This document shows, piece by piece, positions 46,131 to 57,986 of a DNA stretch of 64,000 bases (positions are counted from its first letter, which is position 1; each line of letters starts with the position of its first letter). The translations under genes were made by a program, and so were the position numbers. The notes below the pieces were generated by a model. It did no database searches. It was not told the origin of the DNA and saw only the letters and a program-made list of their open reading frames with translations. The stretch comes from Psychrobacter cibarius. Lineage in GTDB: Bacteria; Pseudomonadota; Gammaproteobacteria; Pseudomonadales; Moraxellaceae. Location of the stretch: positions 2,356,001 to 2,420,000 of the forward strand of contig CP131612.1 of NCBI GenBank assembly GCA_030686115.1, read 5' to 3'.

Positions 46131-46681
46131 TGTATGACTCCGTTTAACCCGTGTGCCGTGGCTGATGTTATACCAACGCTTTTACGACGAACACGACAGG
46201 GAAAAATTAAAGGCAAGATTTTACGGCTTTTTGCTCATAAAAGCAAGCCGTCTATCTCACTTGTTTAACTGGTTTTTGTAAGGCAGTTACACGAATAACC
46301 ACCTCACTTTTTATTATATCTACTGCTGATTAGGAGCGCATCTAAGATGCTACTCCAACAAAAAAACACTATATAATAATAGCGGCTATTATAACTTATA
46401 TAATCAGCGACTTACAGCCTTTTATACATCTCTTAAATGACCTTAAATGTCGCCGATAAATGACCATTAATTATAGTGAAATTTCAGCCAATTTTTACAG
46501 TTTTTATGTCAATTTCTATATATAGTAAATCTTATATGAAAGATAGGCGCGATGTTTTAGGCACGTTTTAACCCACAATCTAAAGGCATAGCTATGCTAT
46601 TATAGAAAATAATGCCTGACCTATCTATAAAACTAAGGCTATAAAAAATTCTCTTTATTCTTATTAATATGACTATTTATT
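46131..46681. other. Divergent promoter gap between rplU and ispB
   Basis: 551 A/T-rich bases. The only distinct element is the perfect 12-base palindrome GCATAGCTATGC at 46586-46597, about 85 bases before ispB. No RNA gene, repeat or short coding segment was recognised. Confidence 0.5.
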
Positions 46682-47707
46682 ATGACCAGCATCCCTTCAT
46701 ATAAAACAGATTCAATGACTCAATCAATGCCTAATTATGCTGATATTCAAAGTATCGTGGCGGATGATTTTGAGATTATGGACAAGCAAGTATTCGGTAA
46801 TCTTAATTCCAAAGTTCAGCTGGTAATGAGCGTCTCACAGCATGTAATTAATGCTGGTGGTAAGCGCATGCGCCCGCTGATTACCTTGTTATGTGCACGC
46901 ATGTTTGAGGACAAGCCCTCAGAAAAAGCCATGCATCTAGCCGCTATTACTGAGATGCTGCATACAGCGACCTTGGTTCATGACGATGTGATTGATGAGT
47001 CAGGACAGCGCCGTGGTAAGCCGACTGCTAATGCCACATGGGATAATGCCACCGCGGTACTAGTCGGTGACTATCTGATTGCTCGCGCCTTTAATTTATT
47101 AGTTGGCTTCCAAAGCTTACCACTGTTGCAAGTATTCTCAGATGGCACCTGCGATATCGCTGAAGGCGAAGTATTACAGCTCCAGCATCAGCACAACCCT
47201 GCCGCGACAGAAGAGGACTACTTGCGCATTATTGACGGTAAAACCTCGCGGCTGTTTATGATGGCGACTCAAGGCGCTGCAATTTTACAAGACAGAATAG
47301 AGCATATGCAGGCTTTAGGCGATTTTGGTCAGCACTTTGGCAATGCTTTTCAAATTATCGATGATGTACTCGACTATAGTGGTGATAGTGAGGTAATGGG
47401 CAAAAACCTAGGAGACGACCTCGCTGAAGGCAAGCCAACCCTACCGACCATCAAAGCGCTTGAGCTGCTCAAAGACAGCGACATCGAAGGCTATGAGCAG
47501 TTGCGTGTCGCTGTACAAACTGGAAAGACACCGAACGCTGAGCAGCTTATTGAGTTAGTGCGCCGCTCAGGATCATTAGATTACTGTAAGCAGCGAGCTT
47601 GGGAAGAAACCAAGCTGGCGCAACAAGCATTGAGTACGCTACCTGACAATCGTTATCGCACAGGCTTGTATCAATTGACTGAATTGGCTAGCGCGCGCTT
47701 GCTGTAG
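46682..47707 (+). CDS. ispB: Octaprenyl diphosphate synthase
   Basis: A 341-residue trans-prenyltransferase that makes the ubiquinone side chain. The first Asp-rich motif is LVHDDVIDES (about 99-108), the second IIDDVLDYSG (about 229-238). GGKRMRPLITLLCARMF and GKTSRLFMMATQGAA are conserved. A 15-20 residue polar N-terminus precedes the core. The chain length made is inferred from the close IspB resemblance and its place beside rplU, not proven. Confidence 0.94.
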   Translation: MTSIPSYKTDSMTQSMPNYADIQSIVADDFEIMDKQVFGNLNSKVQLVMSVSQHVINAGGKRMRPLITLLCARMFEDKPSEKAMHLAAITEMLHTATLVHDDVIDESGQRRGKPTANATWDNATAVLVGDYLIARAFNLLVGFQSLPLLQVFSDGTCDIAEGEVLQLQHQHNPAATEEDYLRIIDGKTSRLFMMATQGAAILQDRIEHMQALGDFGQHFGNAFQIIDDVLDYSGDSEVMGKNLGDDLAEGKPTLPTIKALELLKDSDIEGYEQLRVAVQTGKTPNAEQLIELVRRSGSLDYCKQRAWEETKLAQQALSTLPDNRYRTGLYQLTELASARLL

Positions 47708-48327
47708 TCAGTATCGTCATAACAGCTGTCAATACTTGCGGCTAGCAGCCATTAGCTGTTGATAAAGACCATTAATGAGTAATTGTGTTAATGGTCACAG
47801 TTAATAGTTGCTAAAGTTTTTGTTTTGTTGGCAAACCTTATTTATCATTCATTAAAGACCTTACAATCTATATGGTTATGCTATTTTCACAAAAGTTTAC
47901 AATTATTTCTCACTGACCATTGTATGACTGTATATTAGCTGTTAATGAAGATGGCGCTTGCCATGACAGCATTTAATGCATTCACAAAAGCTGATATTAC
48001 GATTTCTAACCATAAATCCTGCGCTCAACTACTTGACTGTGGGGTTATCCCGATAGTTTATAATTACTCGTTAACTTTACTAATCAAGGTTGTGGTTTGG
48101 CTACAGCTTTGATGCTTAAGATTCTTACACCGATACTTGATACTTATATCGCTATTAGAGGTTCTAATAGTGATGTTTGGCTAAATTCATATTATTAAGA
48201 ACAAATTTAGCCGAGAAAGTAAAGATCATTAGAATCAATACTCATTTTTATATTCAATACGCTTAGATTTATTGATAAACTTTTTATACTGTCATTACTT
48301 ATTTTATACCTATTGCCGAGGACATTG
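47708..48327. promoter_or_regulatory. Upstream region of the RND efflux operon with two inverted repeats
   Basis: 620 bases without a gene. GACCATTAA / TTAATGGTC (47767-47775 with 47788-47796) is a perfect 9-base inverted repeat. GGCTAAATT / AATTTAGCC (48179-48187 with 48204-48212) is another, about 115 bases before the adaptor start. Neither has a T-run, so they are more likely operators or leader structures than terminators. No regulator gene is adjacent. Confidence 0.45.
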
Positions 48328-49725
48328 ATGAAGCACTCTACTCTTGCGCTTGTAATAGCATCTGTACTATCTGGAGCTGTACTGATTGGCTGTGACAAAA
48401 ACGAGGACGCCGCTGGCGCAGATGCCGCACAGCAGCAGATGCCGCCTGCGGTTGTTAACGTCCAGACTGTCACGCTCGATACTGTACCCCAAGTGCAGAC
48501 TTTTTCTGGACGTACCACGGCTTATCAGACTGCCGACGTCCGCCCACAAGTTAATGGCGTTATTGACGAAGTATTGTTCCGTGAAGGCGGCAACGTCAAA
48601 AAAGGCCAGCCACTTTATCGTATCAATACTGATAACTACGCTTCTTCTGTCACCAGTGGTCAAGCAGCAGTGCAACAAGCACAAGCAAATTACCAGACAG
48701 CACAAGCAAATAATGCCAATGCAAAAGCCGAGCTAGCCAGCCGTCAGGCATCATTGGCACAAGCGCAAAATGATTTACAGCGCTTACAAGGCTTGGTCAG
48801 CATCGACGCCATCTCAAAGCAGCAGTATGAGCAAGCACAAACACAAGTACGTACTGCACAAGCAGCGGTACAAAGTGCGGCCGCCGCTGTTGGACAGACA
48901 CAAGCAGGCATCGAAAGTGCAAAAGCAGGCATTCAAACTGCTCAAGCGGGTTTAGATGCTAGTAACCTAGATCTTAACCGTACCATCGTACGTGCCCCGC
49001 TGTCAGGTCGTACTGACCGCTCTAGTGTCACCGCTGGTACTTTAGTCAGCGCAGGTCAAGCTGATCCGCTGGTGACTATCTCACGCTTAGATCCTATCTA
49101 TGTTGATATCAGCCAATCATCCTCTGAGCTATTAAAGCTGCGTCAGCAAATCGCTGAAGGCAAAGCACAGCCGGGTATGAATTCGGTTGAGTTGGTATTA
49201 GAAGATGGCTCAGTCTACCCAGCACGCGGCAAGCTTGCTTTATCTGAAGCAAAGGTTGACGAGTCAACAGGCGCTGTGACCTTGCGTGCTATTTTCCCAA
49301 ACAGCAATAACATCTTGCTGCCTGGTATGTATGTGACGGCACGTTTGACACAGAGCGTGATTACCAATGCTGCATTGGTACCGCAAAGCGCCGTAATGCG
49401 TACACCGAAAAGTGAGACGCAAGTTTACATTGTTGATGAGAATAATAAAATCCAAGTACGTCCTGTCACTATTAATGGCACCTATAAAGGCCAGTGGGTT
49501 GTCACTGACGGCTTACAAGCAGGGGACAAGATAGTTGTTATCGGCGGCTCAAAAGTTAAGCCTGAACAAGAGGTGGTCGTTAAGCCATTAGAGAATCCAA
49601 ACCCAGCACCAGCTAAAGAAGGTGCCCCTAATGCCCAGACACCGCCGCAAGCTGCTAAAGCGATGGATAAGCCAGCTAGCAAAGATGCCACTGCTCAGAA
49701 ACCAGCAGAGTCTACCGCTAACTAA
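48328..49725 (+). CDS. RND efflux periplasmic adaptor (AcrA/MexA family)
   Basis: A 465-residue lipoprotein that bridges the pump and the outer-membrane channel. The lipobox LIGC puts the lipidated Cys at 22. Beta-barrel and lipoyl segments (RPQVNGVIDEVLFREGGNVKKG, 81-103 area) enclose a long alpha hairpin rich in AQA/QAQ repeats (about 110-205). The C-terminal tail is Ala/Pro/Lys-rich. The ATG at 48328 has GAGG just upstream; a TTG five codons earlier is a weaker choice. It leads a three-gene operon, 34 bases before the transporter. The set resembles AdeIJK/MexAB-OprM. Confidence 0.93.
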   Translation: MKHSTLALVIASVLSGAVLIGCDKNEDAAGADAAQQQMPPAVVNVQTVTLDTVPQVQTFSGRTTAYQTADVRPQVNGVIDEVLFREGGNVKKGQPLYRINTDNYASSVTSGQAAVQQAQANYQTAQANNANAKAELASRQASLAQAQNDLQRLQGLVSIDAISKQQYEQAQTQVRTAQAAVQSAAAAVGQTQAGIESAKAGIQTAQAGLDASNLDLNRTIVRAPLSGRTDRSSVTAGTLVSAGQADPLVTISRLDPIYVDISQSSSELLKLRQQIAEGKAQPGMNSVELVLEDGSVYPARGKLALSEAKVDESTGAVTLRAIFPNSNNILLPGMYVTARLTQSVITNAALVPQSAVMRTPKSETQVYIVDENNKIQVRPVTINGTYKGQWVVTDGLQAGDKIVVIGGSKVKPEQEVVVKPLENPNPAPAKEGAPNAQTPPQAAKAMDKPASKDATAQKPAESTAN

Positions 49726-49759
49726 TTCCATTCAAAGATAGGAAGACTAGGAATATACT

Positions 49760-52700
49760 ATGTCACGTTTTTTTATTAATCGCCCTATTTTTGCATGGGT
49801 TATGGCTATTTTAGTCATGCTCATCGGGGTGATATCGGTCATTAACTTACCGATTGAGCAGTATCCACGTATTGCACCACCGACGATTTCAGTCAGCGCA
49901 AGCTATCCTGGTGCTAATGCTCAGACGGTTGAAGATTCAGTCGTTCAGATTATTGAGCAACGCATGAAGGGTCTTGATGGTCTGATGTATATGTCGTCAT
50001 CGAGCTCCTCGAATGGTGCTGCATCCATTACGCTCACTTTCGAAAATGGTACAGATTCTGATACTGCACAGGTACAGGTACAGAACAAACTCCAAGCCGC
50101 CATGAGCTCACTACCCGAGTCGGTACAGCGTCAAGGCGTCAACGTTAATAAATCCTCTAGCAGCTTTTTAATGGTGCAAGGTTTTATCTCTGAAGATGGC
50201 AGTATGGATCGTGCGGATATCGCCGATTATGTCAACTCAAACGTTGTTGACCAGTTAAGCCGTGTGGAAGGTGTTGGTGAAGTACAAGTTTTCGGTTCTG
50301 CTTATGCCATGCGCATTTGGTTAGATCCGGCGCGCTTACGTAGCTATAACATGGTACCAGCGGATGTGGTTGAGGCAGTACGTGCACAAAACGCCCAAGT
50401 ATCTGCCGGTCAGCTAGGTCAAGCACCTGCTGATACCAGTCAACAGGTTATCAATGCGACTGTCACGGTTCAAAGCTACCTACAAACGCCTGATGAATTT
50501 AAAAACATTCTATTAAAAACCGATACTGCTGGCGCAAAAGTGCGTTTAGGTGATGTGGCAGAGGTTGAGATTGGTAGTGCAGACTACGGCGTAGTGTCGC
50601 TCTACAATGGTAAAGAAGCAGCTGGTCTTGGTATTTCATTGGCGGGTGGTGCAAACGCACTGGAAACTCGTGAAGCTGTTGGGGCTCGTATGGCAGAGCT
50701 GGAAGCAAACTTCCCAGCAGGTCTAACATCCGTTATCCCTTATGACACCACACCATTTGTGCGCTTGTCTATCGAACAAGTGGTTATGACACTGCTTGAG
50801 GCAATTGTTCTCGTATTTATCGTTATGTTCGTTTTCTTACAGAACTGGCGTGCGACTATCATTCCTACTCTCGCTGTGCCTGTGGTACTACTTGGCACCT
50901 TCGCTGTACTTTACATCGCTGGTTTTAGTATTAACGTCTTGACCATGTTTGCCATGGTACTATCCATCGGTCTGTTGGTCGATGATGCGATCGTCGTTGT
51001 CGAAAACGTCGAGCGTATCTTGGAAGAAGATCCTGATATCTCTATTAAGGATGCTACCGTACAATCGATGGGCGAGATTAGTAAAATCGTTATTGGTATC
51101 GCGCTGATTCTCTCTGCCGTATTCGTACCGATGGCATTCTTCGGTGGCTCAACAGGTGTGATTTATCGTCAGTTCTCTATCACCTTGATTACCAGTATGG
51201 TGCTATCAGCCTTAGTAGCACTTATTTTTACCCCTGCCCTTTGTGTGACCTTACTCAAGCGTAGCAAGAGCCATGATAAAGGCAATACAGAAGAGCAAAA
51301 AGGCTTCTTTGGTTGGTTTAACCGCTCGTTTTATAAAGTCAGTCGTAGTTACGAGAATTTAGTTGGCAAAAGTTTCCGCTTGAAGTGGCTATACTTAATT
51401 CTTTATGCTGCCATTATCGGTATTATGGCAGTGGTATTCTTACGTATTCCCGGCTCGTTCTTACCAGAAGAAGATCAAGGTATTATGTTTACCTTGGTTC
51501 AGTTACCTGCTGGTGCGACGCTTGATGAAACGCAAGAAGTGCTCGATAAAGTCAGTGATTATTACAGTACCCAAGAAGGCGATAATATCGCTTCAGTCTT
51601 TACGATCGCAGGTTTCAGTTTTGCAGGACAAGGGCAGAATATGGGACTGGCCTTTGTACGTTTATCGGATTGGGCTGATCGTCCCGGTGAAGAAAACACT
51701 GCACAGGCTGTCGCTGATCGCGCCATGGGTTACTTCTTTACCCAACTAAATGAAGCACAAGTATTTGCGATTGTACCGCCAGCCATTACCGAACTTGGTA
51801 ACGCCAGTGGTTTTGACTTAATGATTCAAGACACCGGTAACCTTGGACATGAGGGTCTACTCGAAGCACGTAATATGCTGCTTGGCATGGCTGCGCAAAA
51901 CGACAAAGTCGCAGGCGTTCGTCCAAATGGTCAAGAAGATGCACCGCAGTTAAAAGTGAATATTAATCAAGAGCAGGCCGCTGCTTATGGCTTATCACTT
52001 GCTAGTATTAATAGCGTTATTTCTACCGCTTGGGGCTCAAGTTATATTAATGACTTCGTCGATCGCGGGCGTATTAAACGCGTCTTTGTTCAAGGTGAAC
52101 CAAGCAGCCGTACTAATCCTGAAGATATTGCCAAATGGTATGTACGCAACGATGTAGGTGAAATGATTTCATTTGATGCGTTCTCTAGCAGCGAATGGCA
52201 ATCTGGCTCACCGCGTCTGACCCGTTATAACAGCTTACCATCGATGAATATTCAAGGTAGTGCTGCACCCGGTCTAAGTACGGGTGAAGCGATGAGTTCT
52301 ATGGAAGCAATGATGGAGAATCTGCCTGAAGGTGTGGGCTATGAGTGGACGGGTATGTCACTTGAAGAGCAAAAGTCAGGTGCACAAGCGCCGATGCTAT
52401 ACGCACTCTCAATCTTGGTGGTATTCTTATGTCTAGCAGCCTTGTATGAAAGCTGGTCTATCCCCTTCTCTGTGCTATTGGTCATTCCACTTGGGGTATT
52501 AGGTGCAGTCATCTTTACTTGGCTACGTGGCTTTAATAACGATATTTATTTGCAGGTAGGTCTACTCACAGTCGTTGGTCTATCCGCTAAAAATGCTATC
52601 TTGATCATTGAGTTTGCAAAAGAGCACCAAGAGGAAGGCTATAGTCTGAGAGAAGCCGTCATGACAGCCGCGCGTCAACGTTTGCGCCCGATTATCATGA

Positions 52701-52990
52701 CCTCGCTTGCCTTTGGACTGGGTGTTGTGCCATTATTTATCGCCACAGGTCCTGGTTCAGGCAGTCAAAATGCCATCGGTACCAGTGTACTAGGTGGCGT
52801 CGTGACCGCGACATTGTTAGGTATCTTCTTTATTCCCATGTTTTATATTTGGGTACGTAGTATGTTCCCGTACAAATACGAGAATAATAAACCAAACGAT
52901 AAAGATGATGATAATAGTACGCCTGACCCGAAAAACCCAACGCCTTCTGAGAATTATCAGCCTGCAAGCTTTGGAGACAATACACAATGA
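49760..52990 (+). CDS. RND multidrug efflux transporter (AcrB/MexB family, HAE1)
   Basis: A 1076-residue inner-membrane proton antiporter working as a trimer. N-terminal [17 protein letters not shown], the two large periplasmic loops, and twelve transmembrane segments are all present. The proton-relay pair is in helix 4 ([18 protein letters not shown]) and the conserved Lys in helix 10 ([18 protein letters not shown]). The C-terminus is hydrophilic, Asp/Asn/Pro-rich. Substrates are not readable from sequence; homologues export many drugs, dyes and detergents. Coupled to the next gene by a 4-base overlap. Confidence 0.95.
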   Translation: MSRFFINRPIFAWVMAILVMLIGVISVINLPIEQYPRIAPPTISVSASYPGANAQTVEDSVVQIIEQRMKGLDGLMYMSSSSSSNGAASITLTFENGTDSDTAQVQVQNKLQAAMSSLPESVQRQGVNVNKSSSSFLMVQGFISEDGSMDRADIADYVNSNVVDQLSRVEGVGEVQVFGSAYAMRIWLDPARLRSYNMVPADVVEAVRAQNAQVSAGQLGQAPADTSQQVINATVTVQSYLQTPDEFKNILLKTDTAGAKVRLGDVAEVEIGSADYGVVSLYNGKEAAGLGISLAGGANALETREAVGARMAELEANFPAGLTSVIPYDTTPFVRLSIEQVVMTLLEAIVLVFIVMFVFLQNWRATIIPTLAVPVVLLGTFAVLYIAGFSINVLTMFAMVLSIGLLVDDAIVVVENVERILEEDPDISIKDATVQSMGEISKIVIGIALILSAVFVPMAFFGGSTGVIYRQFSITLITSMVLSALVALIFTPALCVTLLKRSKSHDKGNTEEQKGFFGWFNRSFYKVSRSYENLVGKSFRLKWLYLILYAAIIGIMAVVFLRIPGSFLPEEDQGIMFTLVQLPAGATLDETQEVLDKVSDYYSTQEGDNIASVFTIAGFSFAGQGQNMGLAFVRLSDWADRPGEENTAQAVADRAMGYFFTQLNEAQVFAIVPPAITELGNASGFDLMIQDTGNLGHEGLLEARNMLLGMAAQNDKVAGVRPNGQEDAPQLKVNINQEQAAAYGLSLASINSVISTAWGSSYINDFVDRGRIKRVFVQGEPSSRTNPEDIAKWYVRNDVGEMISFDAFSSSEWQSGSPRLTRYNSLPSMNIQGSAAPGLSTGEAMSSMEAMMENLPEGVGYEWTGMSLEEQKSGAQAPMLYALSILVVFLCLAALYESWSIPFSVLLVIPLGVLGAVIFTWLRGFNNDIYLQVGLLTVVGLSAKNAILIIEFAKEHQEEGYSLREAVMTAARQRLRPIIMTSLAFGLGVVPLFIATGPGSGSQNAIGTSVLGGVVTATLLGIFFIPMFYIWVRSMFPYKYENNKPNDKDDDNSTPDPKNPTPSENYQPASFGDNTQ

Positions 52991-54798
52991 GTGTTCAGAA
53001 AACATATAACACCAACTCAGCAGCGGTAGCAAACATTGCTATCACTGCGCAACCAGCGGGCTCACATATGCGCAGAAATGCTGGTCGCCTAATCGGCTTG
53101 ACCGTTTTAGCGATGAGCATGGCTGCTTGTAACACGATTCCAAAAGCAGATATGCGCCCTGTGCTTGCTGAGCCAAATATCCCTATCGAACAAACCTATG
53201 GGGCATTCGATAAAGAAACGGTTAGTAACGCTGATCAAGCAAGTATTGCGGGTCAACGCTGGCAGAATTTTTATAGCGATGAGCGTTTAAAGGGCTTGAT
53301 TGCTTTAGGGCTAGAGAACAACAAAGATTTTGAAAGTGCTCGTTTAGCAATCGAGAAAGCACGCGCACAGTATCAAATTACTGATCTTAATGATCTACCA
53401 GCGATTAATGGTAATGGTGGATACACGCGTCAAGCACAAAATAGAACTGACAAAAACCCCAATAGTAGTTATAACGTCAACCTAGGGTTGGCTAATTACG
53501 AGTTGGACTTTTGGGGCAAAATTGCTAGCTTAAAAGATCAAGCGCTACAGAATTTCTTAGCCACTACAGCGGCCAAAGATTCGACCCAAATCAGCTTGAT
53601 TAGTAATATCGCTCAGAGCTATGCCAACTTGAGCTATAGCTTAGCGCAGTTAAAGCTGGCAGAAGCCACGGTTGAGAGTCGTGAAAAGTCCCTGTTTATC
53701 GCTGATAAACGCTTTGAAGCAGGCATTGATCCGAAGCTGCCATCTTTACAAGCCAGTGCGTCATTAGAAAATGCCAAACTTGCTGTCCTACGGGCACAAA
53801 GTAGCATTTTAAAATCACGTAACGCCTTGCAGTTCTTGGTGGGTGGACCGATTCCAACCAATCTAATTCCAACACCAGCAGTCAGCAACATCACTAGCCA
53901 GCAGATATTTAGTGCAGGCTTACCAAGTGAGTTGCTACGTTATCGCCCAGATGTACTGCAAGCAGAATACAACCTAAAAGCTGCTGGTGCCAATATCGAA
54001 GTGGCACGCGCGTCTTATTTCCCGTCTATCAGCTTAGCCAGTAGCATTGGGGTTAGTAGCGGCAGTTTAGATGACTTATTCAAAAGCGGCGCTGTCGGTT
54101 GGTCGTTTGGTCCAAGCATTAGCGTGCCTATCTTTGACGCTGGTCGCTTAGACGCCAATTACGATGTGGCTAAAATTGAGCGTGAACAAACGCTCACAGG
54201 CTACGAGAAATCTATCCAAACTGCGTTCCGTGAAGTGTCAGACGTACTCGCGACACGAGCCACACTGGGTGAGCAGCTCGAAGCACAATACCGTCTACAA
54301 GATAACTTTGAACAAACATTCCAGATAGCAGATGCACGCTTTAAAGCAGGTATTGCCAACTATCTAGATGTGCTAGATGCACAGCGTTCATTGTTCTCAA
54401 CGCAGCAAGGTATTTTGGATTTAGAGCTACAAAAAATTGTGAGCCAAGTCGAGCTATACCAAGTGCTGGGTGGCGGTGCCAATCTGGATGTACCAACGGC
54501 GATTCCTGTACCGCATAAAAACTTAGTGCAACTAGTGAATCTACCTTCCAATAGCAATAAAGCAAAAGCGGCAAATGCTATCGATGCGGCTAGCTCAGCG
54601 CGAGTTGCTTCTGCACAAGAAGCAAACGCCATTAAACAGGCGCAACCATCGGAAACGGCCACCTTTGAGCCAACCGCTGTCGTTGACGTCAATAATGATG
54701 GTAAAAAAGATGCTGCTGTAGGAGTGGTTACCAAACAGACGACGTATAACGAAACCAGCGTTGAGCAAGTACCGGTCACGCAGATCGTTGAGCCTTAA
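52987..54798 (+). CDS. Outer-membrane efflux channel (OprM/NodT family) with extended C-terminal tail
   Basis: A 603-residue lipoprotein forming the outer-membrane duct of the pump. The lipobox SMAAC puts the lipidated Cys at 48. Two repeats of the OEP domain follow (about 100-310 and 320-510; [31 protein letters not shown]). The family usually ends near residue 490. Here about 90 further residues run to the end, Ala/Asn/Ser-rich with a DVNNDGKKD segment (567-575) that looks like a calcium-binding loop. The ATG at 52987 overlaps the transporter stop; an internal ATG at 53068 would give a shorter signal peptide. Confidence 0.92.
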   Translation: MSVQKTYNTNSAAVANIAITAQPAGSHMRRNAGRLIGLTVLAMSMAACNTIPKADMRPVLAEPNIPIEQTYGAFDKETVSNADQASIAGQRWQNFYSDERLKGLIALGLENNKDFESARLAIEKARAQYQITDLNDLPAINGNGGYTRQAQNRTDKNPNSSYNVNLGLANYELDFWGKIASLKDQALQNFLATTAAKDSTQISLISNIAQSYANLSYSLAQLKLAEATVESREKSLFIADKRFEAGIDPKLPSLQASASLENAKLAVLRAQSSILKSRNALQFLVGGPIPTNLIPTPAVSNITSQQIFSAGLPSELLRYRPDVLQAEYNLKAAGANIEVARASYFPSISLASSIGVSSGSLDDLFKSGAVGWSFGPSISVPIFDAGRLDANYDVAKIEREQTLTGYEKSIQTAFREVSDVLATRATLGEQLEAQYRLQDNFEQTFQIADARFKAGIANYLDVLDAQRSLFSTQQGILDLELQKIVSQVELYQVLGGGANLDVPTAIPVPHKNLVQLVNLPSNSNKAKAANAIDAASSARVASAQEANAIKQAQPSETATFEPTAVVDVNNDGKKDAAVGVVTKQTTYNETSVEQVPVTQIVEP

Positions 54799-54851
54799 AC
54801 ACTCATAAATAGTGTGAGGTGAATTCCTTCACATTGATAGTCGATAAGTAC

Positions 54852-54882
54852 AAAAAGCCCTACCGACTTGGTAGGGCTTTTT
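54852..54882 (+). terminator. Terminator of the RND operon
   Basis: The 13-base stem AAAAAGCCCTACC / GGTAGGGCTTTTT with a 5-base loop. Confidence 0.93.
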
Positions 54883-55028
54883 GCTTTTGTAAGGCGCTTT
54901 TAGTTATAGTAGACAAATTAGCTTACACATACTTTTATCCACTTATTAATGTCCGTTCTATAAAAAAATATGCTTCAAAACAGCTTATTTAATCAAGCTG
55001 ATAAATAACAATGACTAAAATCTAATGA

Positions 55029-56045
<1,017 letters not shown>

Positions 56046-56082
56046 TATAAATTAAGCAGCTTTTTATTTATACCATCAATCT

Positions 56083-56119
56083 ATCGCGCCAACTGTGATT
56101 AATCAGCTGGCGCGATTTT
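56083..56119. terminator. Terminator between hemB and the hydroquinone reductase gene
   Basis: The stem ATCGCGCCAACTG / CAGCTGGCGCGAT (one bulge) and T5. Confidence 0.88.
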
Positions 56120-56149
56120 TATTACCTTATTTTAACATCTCAATAAAAC

Positions 56150-57127
56150 TTATAAACGTGTACGCTCGTGTGGCTCATTAAAATCAAGCACTGGACCAAC
56201 AGGAATGATACGCGTGGGATTGATATTGGCATGGCTAGTATAATAATGCTGCTTAATATGCTCGATGCTTACCGTCTCTGCAATACCTGGCACTTGATAT
56301 AAATCACGCAGATAACCCCAAAGATTGGGATAATCAACAATGCGGCGAATATTACATTTAAAGTGTCCGACATATACCGCATCAAAACGCACCAGCGTAG
56401 TAAATAAGCGCCAATCCGCCTCAGTTATCGTATTACCCAGCAAATAACGCTGGCCTGTCAAACGTGCCTCTAGTGTCTCTAATGCATCGAATAGCTCCGT
56501 CACCGCTTCTTCGTAAGCCTCTTGTGTGGTTGAAAATCCTGCTTTATAAACGCCATTATTGACCGTAGAATAAACGAGCTCATTAACTGCATTAATTTCT
56601 GCTAATAACTCGGTTGGTAAAAAATTACCTGCTAGCGCCCCAACCTCATCAAAAGCTGAGTTAAACATACGAATGATCTCAGAGGACTCATTACTGACAA
56701 TGGTATCGGTTTTTTTGTCCCATAATACTGGCACCGTCACCCGTCCTGTATAGTCAGGCTTTGCCGCCGTATAAATCTCATATAAGTAATTAGCATTTAC
56801 GATAGGATCAGCAATCACGCCTGCGCCCTCTGAAAACGTCCAGCCCTTATCGCCCATAAATGGATGCACCACTGACAGCGAAATCAGGTCTTGCAAACCC
56901 TTTAGCTGACGGTAAATAATGGTACGATGTGCCCAAGGACATGCAAGCGAGATATATAAATGATAGCGATCAGCTTCGGCTTTAAAACCGCCAACACCTG
57001 ATGGGCCTGCGCTGCCATCGACCGTGACCCAATTTCTAAAACCGGCATCTTCTCGCTCAAAGCGTCCACCGCTCGCCTCTGTGTCATACCATTTGTCTTG
57101 CCATTGACCATCAACCAATAGACCCAT
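56150..57127 (-). CDS. yqjG: Glutathionyl-hydroquinone reductase (Xi-class GST, YqjG/ECM4 family)
   Basis: A 325-residue enzyme that removes glutathione from glutathionyl-hydroquinones. The active-site Cys is C63 in SLACPWAHRT. HPFMGDKGWTF, WDKKTDTIVSNESSEIIRMFN and the C-terminal LRDLYQVPGIAETVSIEHIK are Xi-class hallmarks. GAGGAG lies before the ATG at 57127. Its upstream region holds a Fur-like palindrome and the tRNA-Val promoter. Confidence 0.93.
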   Translation of the reverse strand: MGLLVDGQWQDKWYDTEASGGRFEREDAGFRNWVTVDGSAGPSGVGGFKAEADRYHLYISLACPWAHRTIIYRQLKGLQDLISLSVVHPFMGDKGWTFSEGAGVIADPIVNANYLYEIYTAAKPDYTGRVTVPVLWDKKTDTIVSNESSEIIRMFNSAFDEVGALAGNFLPTELLAEINAVNELVYSTVNNGVYKAGFSTTQEAYEEAVTELFDALETLEARLTGQRYLLGNTITEADWRLFTTLVRFDAVYVGHFKCNIRRIVDYPNLWGYLRDLYQVPGIAETVSIEHIKQHYYTSHANINPTRIIPVGPVLDFNEPHERTRL

Positions 57128-57349
57128 ATCACTCTCCTCAACATTCTATTTTGATATAATTTTTTTGCACTATGAGTACTGTGAAACTATTATCACAATC
57201 CTCACTTTACTTTGAGAATGATGATACCAGTTATATATCACCTAGCTATTAAGGTTTGTAGTTCTACTGACAATAAAAAATAAACCAATTTCAATCACTA
57301 TTTAATATAACTACATAAAAAAATATTAAAAGTCACTTAATATAAAGTG

Positions 57350-57364
57350 TGATAATCATTATTA
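57350..57364. promoter_or_regulatory. Fur-like palindrome
   Basis: TGATAATCATTATTA matches the 7-1-7 Fur-box model at 14 of 15 positions. It is 223 bases before yqjG and 73 before tRNA-Val, so its target is unclear. Confidence 0.35.
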
Positions 57365-57395
57365 TGCTAATAAAAAAATTTATTAGAAATAAAGC

Positions 57396-57423
57396 TTGCA
57401 AAGTCTCAAAAACTTGATAGAAT
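57396..57423 (+). promoter_or_regulatory. Promoter of tRNA-Val
   Basis: TTGCAA (57396-57401), a 16-base spacer and TAGAAT (57418-57423), about 14 bases before the mature tRNA 5' end. Confidence 0.65.
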
Positions 57424-57436
57424 ACTCAACCTAAAT

Positions 57437-57513
<77 letters not shown>

Positions 57514-57520
57514 AATTTAG

Positions 57521-57553
57521 AAAGCCCCAATCTCACGATTGGGGCTTTTTTTT
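57521..57553 (+). terminator. Terminator after tRNA-Val
   Basis: The stem AAAGCCCCAATC / GATTGGGGCTTT with a 4-base loop and T8. Confidence 0.92.
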
Positions 57554-57648
57554 GTCTGTAATATATGGGCTGTAGAGGAAAATTCTTGCTTGCATCAACT
57601 CATAGTTATGATTATTTAATCAGCTTCAAATCAATTGAAAAAGCGACG

Positions 57649-57667
57649 GTGACCAAAACGTGACCAA
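57649..57667. repeat. Two 8-base direct repeats near the tRNA
   Basis: GTGACCAA occurs at 57649-57656 and 57660-57667, an 11-base (one helix turn) step. They lie between the tRNA and the XRE gene and could be arm-type sites for the integrase or its Xis. Confidence 0.3.
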
Positions 57668-57721
57668 CCATTAAAATTAAAACCCTCTTTTTGACCTCTA
57701 CTTCAAATTCTAAGCTAGAAC

Positions 57722-57949
57722 CTATTTCTCAGTATTTCTCTCTTTATCCTCTTTTACATATTCAAAAATATCTCCTACCTCTACTTCTAAATACTCACAA
57801 AGCTTATCTATAGTATCGAAATCAATTCTAGATGATTGATCATTATATATCTTGTGCAACGTTGTTTTGCTTACTCCTGTTGCTCGTACGGCATCCGCTA
57901 CTTTTAGCCTTCTTTCAGCTAGCAAAGTTGGGAGATGGTTAACTATCAT
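57722..57949 (-). CDS. XRE-family transcriptional regulator (Cro/C1-type HTH)
   Basis: A 75-residue DNA-binding protein, almost all helix-turn-helix: LPTLLAERRLKVADAVRATG, VSKTTLHKIYND (recognition helix), and DTIDKLCEYLEVEVGDIFEY. It belongs to the short Cro/C1-like group common on integrative elements. The start at 57949 has GGAG 8 bases upstream; an earlier in-frame ATG at 57988 lies inside the palindromic operator. It is divergent from the Xis-like gene and probably represses both by binding the palindromes at 57987-58042. Confidence 0.85.
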   Translation of the reverse strand: MIVNHLPTLLAERRLKVADAVRATGVSKTTLHKIYNDQSSRIDFDTIDKLCEYLEVEVGDIFEYVKEDKERNTEK

Positions 57950-57986
57950 CCTATAAACTCCAATTATAATTATAAAAAGTACTTGC

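Noticed and set aside
46586..46597. 12-base palindrome before ispB as a regulator site
   Set aside because: Short and A/T-rich enough to arise by chance; no second copy or matching regulator nearby.
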